A DNA stretch of 42,844 nucleotides from Nioella sp964229645 (GTDB lineage Bacteria; Pseudomonadota; Alphaproteobacteria; Rhodobacterales; Rhodobacteraceae), in the NCBI RefSeq assembly GCF_964229645.1, contig NZ_CAXREX010000026.1:1-42844 (forward strand). Direction: 5' to 3'. Under the pieces are notes generated by a model. It searched no databases. It was not told where the DNA came from and was given only the letters and a program-made list of their open reading frames with translations. The translations under genes were made by a program, and so were the position numbers. Below, one piece after another: positions 35,020-42,155 of the stretch (positions within the stretch are counted from its first letter, which is position 1; each line of letters starts with the position of its first letter).

Positions 35020-35061
35020 GATTTCCGCACTGTCGCGCCTGTCAACGAAAGGAGATCCCCC

Positions 35062-35508
35062 ATGCGTGCCCTCATCCAACGTGTCAGCGAGGCTGCGGTC
35101 CGCGTCGATGGCCAGGTCATCGGCCAGACCGGCCCCGGGCTTCTGGTCCTGGTCTGCGCCATGCAGGGCGATGCCGAGGCCCAGGCCGACGCGCTGGCGG
35201 GCAAGATTTCCAGGCTGCGCATCTTCCAGGACGACGCAGGCAAGATGAACCGGTCGATCCTCGACATCGGCGGCTCCGCCCTCGTGGTCAGCCAGTTTAC
35301 GCTCGCCGCCGACACGTCGCGCGGCAACCGACCCGGCTTCTCCACTGCCGCGCCCCCGGCCGAGGGCGAGCGCCTCTACACCCATTTCGCCAGGGAACTG
35401 GCCGCCCTGGGCATCGCAACCGAAACCGGGCGCTTCGGGGCAGACATGAAGGTCTCGCTCGTCAATGACGGGCCCGTCACGATCTGGATCGACACAGAGG
35501 CCGGCTGA
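35062..35508 (+). CDS. dtd: D-aminoacyl-tRNA deacylase
   Basis: The 148-residue protein removes D-amino acids (and glycine from tRNA-Ala) from mischarged tRNA. It is complete, with the N-terminal MRALIQRVSEAAVRVDG and both active-site motifs SQFTLAAD and NDGPVTIWID, where the invariant Gly-cisPro appears as GPVT. AAAGGAG is 8 nt before the ATG. It is divergent from hsp20. Confidence 0.96.
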   Translation: MRALIQRVSEAAVRVDGQVIGQTGPGLLVLVCAMQGDAEAQADALAGKISRLRIFQDDAGKMNRSILDIGGSALVVSQFTLAADTSRGNRPGFSTAAPPAEGERLYTHFARELAALGIATETGRFGADMKVSLVNDGPVTIWIDTEAG

Positions 35509-35520
35509 CGCGGCCTGCCA

Positions 35521-35545
35521 CTTCTTCTTTGTCCCAAATACCCCC
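35521..35545 (+). repeat. Post-stop motif after dtd
   Basis: CTTCTTTGTCCCAAATACCC starts 15 nt after the dtd stop and is followed by a GC-rich stretch. It resembles, in the same orientation to its gene, the motif after glyS (15081-15102). The rest of the convergent gap to 35675 holds only weak GC-rich dyads. Confidence 0.45.
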
Positions 35546-35675
35546 GCCGGAGGCATCCCGCCCGGGCAACCCGCACAACCCACGACGTGATGCGACGCCG
35601 GCTCCGCCTGTCCGTGGCAACGCGGACCGACGAAGGCTCCCGAAGGGGGTCTGAGGAGGGCCGCTCCCCCGCCAC

Positions 35676-36446
35676 TCAGCCCCCGGTGTAGGTCCAGCGG
35701 TACTGCGGCGGCGTCGGCCCCTTGTTGCGGCCACCCTGGCCCATCTGCTCCCAGGCATGGGCGAGAATGCCCACCGAGCGTGACAGCAGGAATAGCCCCC
35801 GCGCGAGCGGTGGCGCGAAACCCAGTTCGGCGTAGATGACCGCCGTGGCCCCATCGATGGTCATCGGCACCGCCCCGCCGCGCAACGCGCCCAGATGCGC
35901 CTCCACCGCCTGTCCGATCGCGGCAAAGCGCCCGTCGCAGACGCCCGACCCTGCGGCCTTGGCCACCTCGCCCATCAGCGCGGGCGCACGTGGGTCCACG
36001 GGGTTGTGAAAGCGGTGGCCAAAGCCCGGCACGTATTTCCCCCGTTCCGCGCGCCAGGCCGCCACGACATCGGGCAAGGCCGCGAGCCCCGCCGCGTCGA
36101 TGCGAGTGTAAAGCTCCACCGCCTGTTCGCCTGCGCCGCCATGCACGTCATCCAGCATGTTGACGGCACTGGCCAGCGCCCCGTTGAGGGGCAGCCCGCA
36201 GGTGACCGCCATGCGCCCGGCGGCAATCGAGGGCGCCTGCGGACCGTGGTCCACGGCCGAAACAAGCGCCGCCTCCAGCAATCGCGCTTGTCCTTCAGTG
36301 GGCAGATCGCCCCGCAGCATCAGCCAGATCATCTGCGGGAAGCTCACCTGCCCGATCAGGTCCTGGATCTCGTGCCCCCGGATCGCGATGCGTCCCGGCT
36401 CCATGTCGATGATCGCCGTGCGCCACCAGTCTGAAACGTCGCTCAT
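35676..36446 (-). CDS. Citrate synthase-related citryl-CoA lyase
   Basis: The 256-residue protein is about 60% of citrate synthase length, matching the shortened citryl-CoA lyase group. Catalytic-site text is kept: DVHGGAGEQ (His102), PGFGHRFHNPVDPR (His144/His147 region) and TIDGATAVIYAELGF (Asp198). Such enzymes cleave citryl-CoA to acetyl-CoA and oxaloacetate. Its start overlaps the type III CoA-transferase stop by 4 bp, so substrate activation and cleavage are probably coupled. The real acid could be citrate or a relative. Confidence 0.82.
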   Translation of the reverse strand: MSDVSDWWRTAIIDMEPGRIAIRGHEIQDLIGQVSFPQMIWLMLRGDLPTEGQARLLEAALVSAVDHGPQAPSIAAGRMAVTCGLPLNGALASAVNMLDDVHGGAGEQAVELYTRIDAAGLAALPDVVAAWRAERGKYVPGFGHRFHNPVDPRAPALMGEVAKAAGSGVCDGRFAAIGQAVEAHLGALRGGAVPMTIDGATAVIYAELGFAPPLARGLFLLSRSVGILAHAWEQMGQGGRNKGPTPPQYRWTYTGG

Positions 36447-37642
36447 ATCACGCCTTCCTCTCTCAGCCGCGCGATCGCGGTGTCATCCAGTCCGACCGCA
36501 CCATAGATTTCTGCGGCATCGGCCCCGAGCACGGGTGGCGGGTCCGCCACCGCCGGGGCCGCCCCGTCCAGTTTCACCCCGGGGCGCAGCACCTTGACCG
36601 GGCGATCCACCCCCGGCACCTCCTCGAACTCCGCCAACAGGCCGCGATCCGCCACCTGGGGATGGGCCAGCGCTTCGGGCACGCTCATGACCGCGCCTGC
36701 GGGCACGCCAAGCGCATTGAGTTCCCGCGCCCAGTCCCGCGCCGGTTTGCCCTCCAGCCGCGCCTCGATCAGCGCGCGCAGCGCGTAGCGGTTGCGCTTG
36801 CGGTCCTCGCGCGTGGCGTAATCGGGATCGCCCAGCAGCGCCTCCAGCCCCAGGTGGCGCGCGAGCGCGTCCCACTGCTCGTCCTTGTTGGCGGCGATGT
36901 TCACGAGCCCCCCCTTGCAGCGGAACGCGCCCGAGGGGGCCGAGGTGGTGTTCTCGTTGCCATGGGCGCCCGGCGCCACCCCCGCGATCAGGTAATTCGA
37001 CACCGCCCATCCCATCGTGGCCAGCACCGCTTCCAGCATCGACACGTCGATGACGCAGCCGCGCTCGGGCGCATTCAGCGCCGAGGCAATGGCCATCGCC
37101 GCCGTCAGCCCGCCGATCGTGTCGGCAATCGGATAGCCCACCCGCAGGGGGGCGCTGGCCGCGTCGCCGGTGATCGACATTACCCCAGACACGCCCTGCA
37201 CGATCTGGTCATAGGCGGGCCGGTCGACCCATGGCCCGTCCTGCCCGAAGCCCGAGATCGCGCAATAGATCAGCCGGGGATTTTCGGCGCGCAACACCTC
37301 GGGCCCCAGTTCTAGCCGGTCCATCACGCCGGGGCGGAAATTTTCCACCAGCACATCCGCCGTCTTCACCAGCGCCTTCAGGATCTCCTTGCCGCGCGGG
37401 TGCTTGAGGTTCAGCGTGACCGATTTCTTGCCCGCGTTCTGCGCCAGGAAGGACACGCCCATATTGGCCCGGTTCAGGTCCGGATCGGCCCCCAGTTGCC
37501 GCGCGAGGTCGCCCCGCCCCGATGCCTCGACCTTGATCACCTCGGCCCCCAGGTGGGCCAGTTGGTGACAGGCGAAGGGGCCGGCCAGTACATTGGTCAG
37601 GTCCAGCACACGGATACCGGCAAGGGGCTTGGGGGCGGTCAT
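36443..37642 (-). CDS. Type III (CaiB/BaiF) CoA-transferase
   Basis: The 399-residue protein has the N-terminal GIRVLDLTNVLAGPFACHQLAHLGAEVIKVE and the catalytic aspartate in RPAYDQIVQG (Asp145), forming a mixed anhydride in this family. GVPAGAVMSVPEALAHPQV is the usual C-terminal region. It transfers CoA between dicarboxylic or tricarboxylic acids. It overlaps the AbrB transporter gene upstream and the citryl-CoA lyase downstream by 4 bp each, giving a transporter-activator-lyase order. Confidence 0.92.
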   Translation of the reverse strand: MTAPKPLAGIRVLDLTNVLAGPFACHQLAHLGAEVIKVEASGRGDLARQLGADPDLNRANMGVSFLAQNAGKKSVTLNLKHPRGKEILKALVKTADVLVENFRPGVMDRLELGPEVLRAENPRLIYCAISGFGQDGPWVDRPAYDQIVQGVSGVMSITGDAASAPLRVGYPIADTIGGLTAAMAIASALNAPERGCVIDVSMLEAVLATMGWAVSNYLIAGVAPGAHGNENTTSAPSGAFRCKGGLVNIAANKDEQWDALARHLGLEALLGDPDYATREDRKRNRYALRALIEARLEGKPARDWARELNALGVPAGAVMSVPEALAHPQVADRGLLAEFEEVPGVDRPVKVLRPGVKLDGAAPAVADPPPVLGADAAEIYGAVGLDDTAIARLREEGVI

Positions 37643-38682
37643 GTCTCGGGCTCCGTTCTGGGCAGGAAGGCGGGAACAAGGAAGGTCAGCAGGAACAGCC
37701 GAAAGGCGTGGTGGAAGGCCACGAAGGCCGGATCGGCCTCCAGCATCACCGAAATCGCTGCCATCGTTTCCAGCCCGCCGGGGGCATAGGCGATGAGCAG
37801 CGTGGTCATCGGCAGGATCAGAACCGCATGCATCGCCAGCGCCGCCGCGACGGTGGCCAGCAAAGCCAGCGCGCTCAGGATCAGGGCGGCGCCCAGGGCG
37901 CGTGCGATCATCCCCGCCGTCACGCCGGAAAACCGCGTGCCGATCAGCGTGCCCATGATGGTGAAGCTGGGGATCGCCGCCCAGTCCGGCACGATGCCAG
38001 GCGTGACGCCGGTTCCGTGGCTGACCGAAGACACCAGCATGCCCCCCAGGAGGAAGGCCGCAGGCACGTTGCGCCGTTTCAGAACTGCCCCGGTCCCGGC
38101 GGCCAGAAGGGTCAGCCCCACCAGGTGCCACAGCGCCATCGGCGCGCCCGGCCGCGCAGTCATGGTCAGGTCCGCGTCGGTCATGAGCGCCACCACCAGC
38201 GGCACCAGAAGCGTCAGCGTCAGCACCCGCAGCGTCTGCACCACCGACACGGTCGCGATATCGGCGCGGGTCTCGGTCGAAAGCGACAGCACGTAACTCA
38301 GATGCCCCGGTGCGGCGGCCAGCCGCGCGGTCACAAGGTCGAAGCCGATCCAGCGGCGCAGCGCACCAGCCCCGCCAAGGAAGATCACCAGCAGCGCCAG
38401 TGCCAGCGCCACCAGGCTCGCCGGCCAGCTTGCGGCGGCGGCCAGGACCTCGGGGTTGATGCCGGTGCCCATCGACAGGCCAATAACGAGGAAGCAACCG
38501 TCTCGCAGGGCCAGCGGCACCCGCGTCACCAGCCCCGTCACGCTGGCCGCCGACACCAGCGCCGCCGGACCGGTCAGGAAGGGCGCAGGCACCCCCAACC
38601 CATAGGCCACGCCCGCCCCCGCCGCGCCAAGCGCGAGGGTGCTCAGGACCGTGGCCGGATCAGGAGGCAGGACGGGTTTCAT
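37639..38682 (-). CDS. AbrB-family membrane transporter (COG3180)
   Basis: The 347-residue protein has about ten membrane helices in two related halves. The repeats include AAAPGHLSYVLSLSTETRADIATVSVVQTLRVLTL and the second-half counterpart LIAYAPGGLETMAAISVMLEADPAFVAFHHAFRL. These are the AbrB duplication marks (A/P-G-hhhhh...A-D/A...V...R). It is old-labelled 'ammonia monooxygenase', which is not supported. Its place ahead of a CoA-transferase and a citryl-CoA lyase suggests organic-acid transport. ATG 38682 was chosen because GC-rich non-coding-like text precedes it. Confidence 0.85.
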   Translation of the reverse strand: MKPVLPPDPATVLSTLALGAAGAGVAYGLGVPAPFLTGPAALVSAASVTGLVTRVPLALRDGCFLVIGLSMGTGINPEVLAAAASWPASLVALALALLVIFLGGAGALRRWIGFDLVTARLAAAPGHLSYVLSLSTETRADIATVSVVQTLRVLTLTLLVPLVVALMTDADLTMTARPGAPMALWHLVGLTLLAAGTGAVLKRRNVPAAFLLGGMLVSSVSHGTGVTPGIVPDWAAIPSFTIMGTLIGTRFSGVTAGMIARALGAALILSALALLATVAAALAMHAVLILPMTTLLIAYAPGGLETMAAISVMLEADPAFVAFHHAFRLFLLTFLVPAFLPRTEPET

Positions 38683-38787
38683 GGCCCGAGTGTTACGTCT
38701 GTGATGCACGGGCGCAAAGGGCCCGCGACGCGCGTTGCGCGCTGCGCAACGGCCAGCGAGAGCGCTTGACGGGCCCCTGAAATGGTT

Positions 38788-38818
38788 GATGCCCGGACCT
38801 TGGCCAGGACCGGGCATC
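38788..38818 (-). terminator. Hairpin between the small gene at 38866 and the AbrB gene
   Basis: GATGCCCGG (38788-38796) pairs with CCGGGCATC (38810-38818). It lies 47 nt past the stop of the small minus-strand gene. No T-run, so terminator function is tentative. A smaller dyad GTTGCGC-GCT-GCGCAAC (38734-38750) sits 52 nt upstream of the AbrB gene. Confidence 0.35.
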
Positions 38819-38865
38819 GAGGTTCAGACCCCTGGACGGGATAGGGGGGACGGGGCCGGAACCGT

Positions 38866-39048
38866 TTAAACAGCCTGTTGGACGGAAAAAGAGCGGCTGT
38901 CGTAATGAAAAAGTGTTTCGTCATCGCCACCGACCGTCTGGCCATAACAGACGGACTGAGGTTGCCAGAAATCCAAGGCAAACGAAGAGGAGGCATTGGT
39001 CAGGCTGAACGTCGCGAACGCCAACGTGGACCGGATCAAACGGGACAT
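38866..39048 (-). CDS. Small hypothetical protein, 60 residues
   Basis: MSRLIRSTLAFATFSLTNAS could be a weak signal peptide, followed by a polar part with aromatic residues (DFWQPQS, LFHYDSRSF). No family is recognised. GAGGAG is 11 nt before the ATG. The case for reality is the upstream promoter-like pair TTTGAACC-N16-CGAC (39128-39101), shared with the next two minus-strand genes. Confidence 0.5.
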   Translation of the reverse strand: MSRLIRSTLAFATFSLTNASSSFALDFWQPQSVCYGQTVGGDDETLFHYDSRSFSVQQAV

Positions 39049-39096
39049 GTCGATCTGTGCTCCTCACCTTTCAGCGTCTAACGACGCGGTACGAGA

Positions 39097-39128
39097 ATGG
39101 GTCGCGTGGGCGCTCGCCGGGGTTCAAA
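39097..39128 (-). promoter_or_regulatory. Conserved promoter-like element 1 (TTTGAACC-N16-CGACCCAT)
   Basis: On the minus strand TTTGAACC (39128-39121), 16 bp, then CGACCCAT (39104-39097), preceded by an A-rich run (GAAAAAAC). The -10-like part is about 50 nt before the ATG at 39048. The same parts and spacing occur at 39529-39560 and 40095-40126. Confidence 0.6.
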
Positions 39129-39186
39129 GTTTTTTCATCTTTTTGCTGCCCGCGTCGCCGCTGCCGATCCTGACCCTGAAGCGGAC

Positions 39187-39212
39187 AAAAAAACCGGCCC
39201 GCGAGGGGCCGG
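39187..39212 (-). terminator. Rho-independent terminator after the small gene at 39300
   Basis: On the minus strand CCGGCCC (39212-39206), a 5-nt loop, GGGCCGG (39200-39194), then seven T (39193-39187). A textbook intrinsic terminator. It implies transcription of the small open frame just upstream. Confidence 0.85.
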
Positions 39213-39299
39213 ATGAGGGGCCGGTGACGTGGGACGAGGTCGACCGGTGGACAGGGAGACAAGAGCGGCGGGTCACGGCGGCCGCGGGCGCCGATCGGG

Positions 39300-39476
39300 T
39301 CAGGCGAGGACCGCGCGGCGGAAATTGGTCAGCCGGGCGCGGGTGGGGGCGGAACGGGCCACGTCGCACATCACGTCGCTTCGGGCCGCCGCGACCGTGC
39401 TGCGCACGCGGGCATGATGGCTGCCTTTCGGGGCGGTGGTGGCAGCCGGGGCGGTAGCGAAGAAGAAGCGGGTCAT
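39300..39476 (-). CDS. Small hypothetical protein, 58 residues, basic
   Basis: It begins MTRFFFATAPAATTAPKGSH and is rich in Ala, Arg and Thr; pI should be high. No domain is recognised. GAGGAC lies 9 nt before the ATG. An upstream in-frame start (39572) is excluded because it would lie before the promoter-like element at 39529-39560. The promoter and the terminator at 39187 bracket it as a single small transcript, which could also act as RNA. Confidence 0.5.
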   Translation of the reverse strand: MTRFFFATAPAATTAPKGSHHARVRSTVAAARSDVMCDVARSAPTRARLTNFRRAVLA

Positions 39477-39528
39477 GGCAGGTGTCCTCGGGGCTATGGC
39501 GTTGGGCGGCAAATCCGCCTTGGTAATC

Positions 39529-39560
39529 ATGGGTCGTTCCGGCCCCCGCGACGGTTCAAA
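39529..39560 (-). promoter_or_regulatory. Conserved promoter-like element 2 (TTTGAACC-N16-CGACCCAT)
   Basis: On the minus strand TTTGAACC (39560-39553), 16 bp, CGACCCAT (39536-39529). Both blocks are identical to element 1. It stands 52 nt upstream of the ATG at 39476. Confidence 0.65.
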
Positions 39561-39577
39561 GAAATCCCGCACGCAGG

Positions 39578-39605
39578 AAAAAACCGGCCCCAGGGGGACC
39601 GGTTT
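39578..39605 (-). terminator. Rho-independent terminator after the small secreted protein gene
   Basis: On the minus strand AAACCGG (39605-39599) pairs with CCGGTTT (39587-39581), with more pairing between CCCC and GGGG inside. A run of T reaches 39578. It starts 24 nt after the stop at 39630. Confidence 0.8.
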
Positions 39606-39629
39606 CTGTGTGGAACCGTCGACTGCGGC

Positions 39630-40061
39630 TCAGGGACGAATGCCGAAATCCGACGGATCGAGCAGGTCGAAGCCACGCCCGAAACCTTCGGGCGGGGTGA
39701 AGGAGGGCCGGTCCGCCACGGGGCGGTCGTCATTGTCATCGGCGCTGGAGCCATGGGACTGGGGGCCCATTCCAGCCATTTCGAACCGGTAGCGCGGCTC
39801 GGCGCCATTACTCCCGCGCACCAGCACAAGGCGGCCGTTCTGCAACAGGGCATCGAGATCGGCCTGGCTGTTGACCGCGCCGCAGGCGTCGAAACCTGCA
39901 ACGGTGCAGGCATCGGGATAGGACGAGGCCGCCTGGCACGAGCTCTGCATCTGGGCCTGGCAGGCAAGGCGGGCTTCGACGGCGCCGCTGGCTGCGGCGG
40001 ATTGGGTCATGGCGAAAACGGAAGCGGCCAGAATTGCCGCGGAAGAAAGCTTGCTGAACAT
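39630..40061 (-). CDS. Secreted hypothetical protein, 143 residues
   Basis: It has a clear signal peptide (MFSKLSSAAILAASVFAMTQ, cut near SAAAS ~residue 25). A Cys-bearing stretch follows (LACQAQMQSSCQ, DACTVAGFDACG), suggesting disulfides, then an acidic disordered part. AAGGAACC is 5-7 nt before the ATG at 40061. A longer frame to 40112 is rejected because it would begin upstream of the promoter-like element's expected start point. No family recognised. It carries element 3 of the shared promoter and its own terminator. Confidence 0.75.
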   Translation of the reverse strand: MFSKLSSAAILAASVFAMTQSAAASGAVEARLACQAQMQSSCQAASSYPDACTVAGFDACGAVNSQADLDALLQNGRLVLVRGSNGAEPRYRFEMAGMGPQSHGSSADDNDDRPVADRPSFTPPEGFGRGFDLLDPSDFGIRP

Positions 40062-40094
40062 AATGGTTCCTTGATTATCAGAACCCCCACGAAT

Positions 40095-40126
40095 GTCAGT
40101 CGTGCGGCGCAAGGGCCCGGTTCAAA
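40095..40126 (-). promoter_or_regulatory. Conserved promoter-like element 3 (TTTGAACC-N16-CGACTGAC)
   Basis: On the minus strand TTTGAACC (40126-40119), 16 bp, CGACTGAC (40102-40095), with an A-run just upstream (CGAAAAAAAG). It lies 33-41 nt before the ATG at 40061. The CGAC core is kept while the last four bases differ from elements 1 and 2. Confidence 0.6.
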
Positions 40127-40168
40127 CTTTTTTTCGCCCCGTCAGGGGGTTGACCTATAGGCGGGGCG

Positions 40169-40204
40169 AAAAAAGCCCCGGCAGGATGTCAGCGCCGGGG
40201 CTTT
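40169..40204 (-). terminator. Rho-independent terminator after the subtilisin-like protease gene
   Basis: On the minus strand AAAGCCCCGGC (40204-40194) pairs with GCCGGGGCTTT (40182-40172), followed by T to 40169. It begins 27 nt after the stop at 40232 and closes the sigma/anti-sigma/protease operon. Confidence 0.85.
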
Positions 40205-40231
40205 CAAGGGAAATTGGGGGCAAATGAGCGT

Positions 40232-41503
40232 TCAGCAGCCGCCGCGCACCAGGCCCCAGCCGAACTCGGCATCGAACCCATCGGGGCCGAGATCGACGGC
40301 AGAGCCGCGCAGAAGCTCTCGCACCCTTTCGACCGAGAGCCCTCCGCCCGCACCCAGCCGGGCCGCCAGCGCGGTCACGATCGGGGCCGCGTAGGACGTG
40401 CCCGAGGCATAGTTGCCGCCACGGCGCGTGGCGACGTAGAGATCCACGCCGGGGGCGGCAAATTCAATATGGGTGCCGAAATTGGCCGCCCGGTAGCGGC
40501 GGAAGGCGGCATCGACGGCGGTCACGGCAATTACGTCTGCATGGGCTGCCGGATAGACCGCCCGTTCGCGCCCGTCATTGCCGGCAGCGGCCACCATGAT
40601 CGCCCCGCGATCCTCGGCGCTGCTCAGCACTGCCTCCAGAACCGGGTTGGCCGGCCCCGCGAAGGACATGTTGATCAGCCGCACATCCTGTTGCAGCAGC
40701 CATTCAATGGCGGTGGCAATCCGCTCGACATCCGCGCCGGGATCACCGCTGCCATTGGTGAAGGCCGAGGCCGCATAGAGCCGGGCACCGGGGGCAAAGC
40801 CGCCCAGCGCGCCTTCGGGGTCCTGGCCCACCAGCAGGGCCGCCACGGCGGTTCCATGCGTGCCGGAGGGCGGGCGTTCCCCATCCTGCAGGAAATCGCG
40901 CGACACCACCGTTGCACCGGCTAGCGCCGGGTGACTGGCGTCGACCGGCCCATCAATCAACCCGATAGCAAGGTTGCGCCCCAGCGGGCAGGCGCCCGGG
41001 GCGGCATCGCCGATCATCTCGGCGGCGTAGATGCGCGGGCGGGCCTGCGCGAGATCGTAGATGTGATGCAGGCCGATGACGGTATTGGGGGCCGCATCCA
41101 GCAGTGCCAGCTCTGCGCGGGCCAGGTGGTCGGCCCCGCGCAGGTCGAACACGGCGAAGCGCACGCCAAGGATCGGCAGATTGCGGTAGCGCAGCAGCTG
41201 CGCACCGATTGCTTCGAGCGCAGCACGTGCCGCCGGGAATTCCGACACCGGGCCGGAAATGATCAGTTCCGGACGCCCGAAAAAGCCACGCGTCACGAAG
41301 CGTGGCCCCGGGTTGCGGTTCGGTTCCTCCATGTTCGGCCCGTCGTCGTGATGCGGATCGTAGCCATTGGCAAAGTCGCACTGGATGCTGCAAATCGTGC
41401 CCGGGTAGTTCGGATCGCTCGGATCCGTGATCTGCGCCACGGCAGCGGGCGCCTGCATCAGCACAACGACAAGGGCGACAACAATCTGCAGGGCGCGGAG
41501 CAT
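40232..41503 (-). CDS. Subtilisin-like (S8) serine protease, secreted
   Basis: The 423-residue protein has a signal peptide (~1-24), a ~130-residue N-terminal region with a propeptide-like part (~78-150, PELIISGPVSEFPAARAAL...), then an S8 domain. The catalytic triad is intact: Asp184 in AIGLIDGPVDASHP, His216 in SGTHGTAVAAL and Ser370 in ASGTSYAAPIV. The oxyanion Asn309 is in AAAGNDGR. GAAGG precedes the ATG by 8 nt; frame upstream of it is discarded. It lies 25 nt after the anti-sigma gene, so it is third in the sigma operon. Confidence 0.92.
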   Translation of the reverse strand: MLRALQIVVALVVVLMQAPAAVAQITDPSDPNYPGTICSIQCDFANGYDPHHDDGPNMEEPNRNPGPRFVTRGFFGRPELIISGPVSEFPAARAALEAIGAQLLRYRNLPILGVRFAVFDLRGADHLARAELALLDAAPNTVIGLHHIYDLAQARPRIYAAEMIGDAAPGACPLGRNLAIGLIDGPVDASHPALAGATVVSRDFLQDGERPPSGTHGTAVAALLVGQDPEGALGGFAPGARLYAASAFTNGSGDPGADVERIATAIEWLLQQDVRLINMSFAGPANPVLEAVLSSAEDRGAIMVAAAGNDGRERAVYPAAHADVIAVTAVDAAFRRYRAANFGTHIEFAAPGVDLYVATRRGGNYASGTSYAAPIVTALAARLGAGGGLSVERVRELLRGSAVDLGPDGFDAEFGWGLVRGGC

Positions 41504-41528
41504 GGCAAGTGGCCTTCGGTAATCGACT

Positions 41529-42155
41529 TTATTGAACGTCCTCGACAATAGCCGAACCGGACAGCATTTCAAATGCGGCATCGGTTGCCGCGTCATCCAT
41601 CGCGGCAAGGCCGTAGAGGCCAAGCGCCGAGGGACCGGACACGATTTCAAGCCCCGCATCCAGCAGCAGGCCGCGGATCTCGGCCTCGGTGGCGTCAGGG
41701 GCGAAGGAGACGGTGAAATCGGCCTGGGCCGTATCGCCGCTGGCCAGCGTGAAGCCGGTGGGCGCGGCCATCGGCGCTTCGGCGCTGTCCATCGGCGCGG
41801 TGGCGGGGCCGAACTGGGGCAGGTTGAACCCGATCCCCACGGCCAGCACCACGGCGGCGGCGACCTGCCAGATGCGCAGGCGCATCAGCGGCACCACGTT
41901 GTCATTGGCGGCGGCGGGGGCCGGGGCGGCGCTGCGCTCGGCCTCGACATCGCGCATCAGCCGGGCCAGCCCGAAATCGCCGGGGCTTTGCACCTCTTCG
42001 GCCTGCATCGTGGAGCGGATGGCCGTCAGCGCGGCCAGTTCGGCGCGCAGGTCGGCATCCGCGTCCAGCGCGGCCTCGACCGTGGCCAGGTCCTCGCCTT
42101 CGAGGGTGCCATTGGCCCGGAAAGCCAGGAGTTCGTGAATATGCTCGTTGGTCAT
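41529..42155 (-). CDS. Membrane anti-sigma factor with a propeptide-like periplasmic domain
   Basis: The 208-residue protein has a cytosolic N-terminal helical part (~1-92), one membrane helix (~95-112) and a periplasmic part. Its last ~60 residues (DFTVSFAPDATEAEIRGLLLDAGLEIVSGP onward) resemble an I9/subtilase-propeptide fold. There is no zinc His-Cys-Cys motif in the anti-sigma part. Its ATG overlaps the ECF sigma stop by 4 bp, the standard sign of a sigma/anti-sigma pair. A subtilisin-like protease follows. Assignment of anti-sigma is from context and topology. Confidence 0.72.
   Translation of the reverse strand: MTNEHIHELLAFRANGTLEGEDLATVEAALDADADLRAELAALTAIRSTMQAEEVQSPGDFGLARLMRDVEAERSAAPAPAAANDNVVPLMRLRIWQVAAAVVLAVGIGFNLPQFGPATAPMDSAEAPMAAPTGFTLASGDTAQADFTVSFAPDATEAEIRGLLLDAGLEIVSGPSALGLYGLAAMDDAATDAAFEMLSGSAIVEDVQ

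Noticed and set aside
37639..38682. Ammonia monooxygenase label for the AbrB-family protein
   Set aside because: No metal-site or AmoA-like features; it has the duplicated membrane-transporter pattern.
39572..39572. Longer start for the small protein ending at 39300
   Set aside because: It would start upstream of the promoter-like element; 39476 has a ribosome site and fits the transcript.
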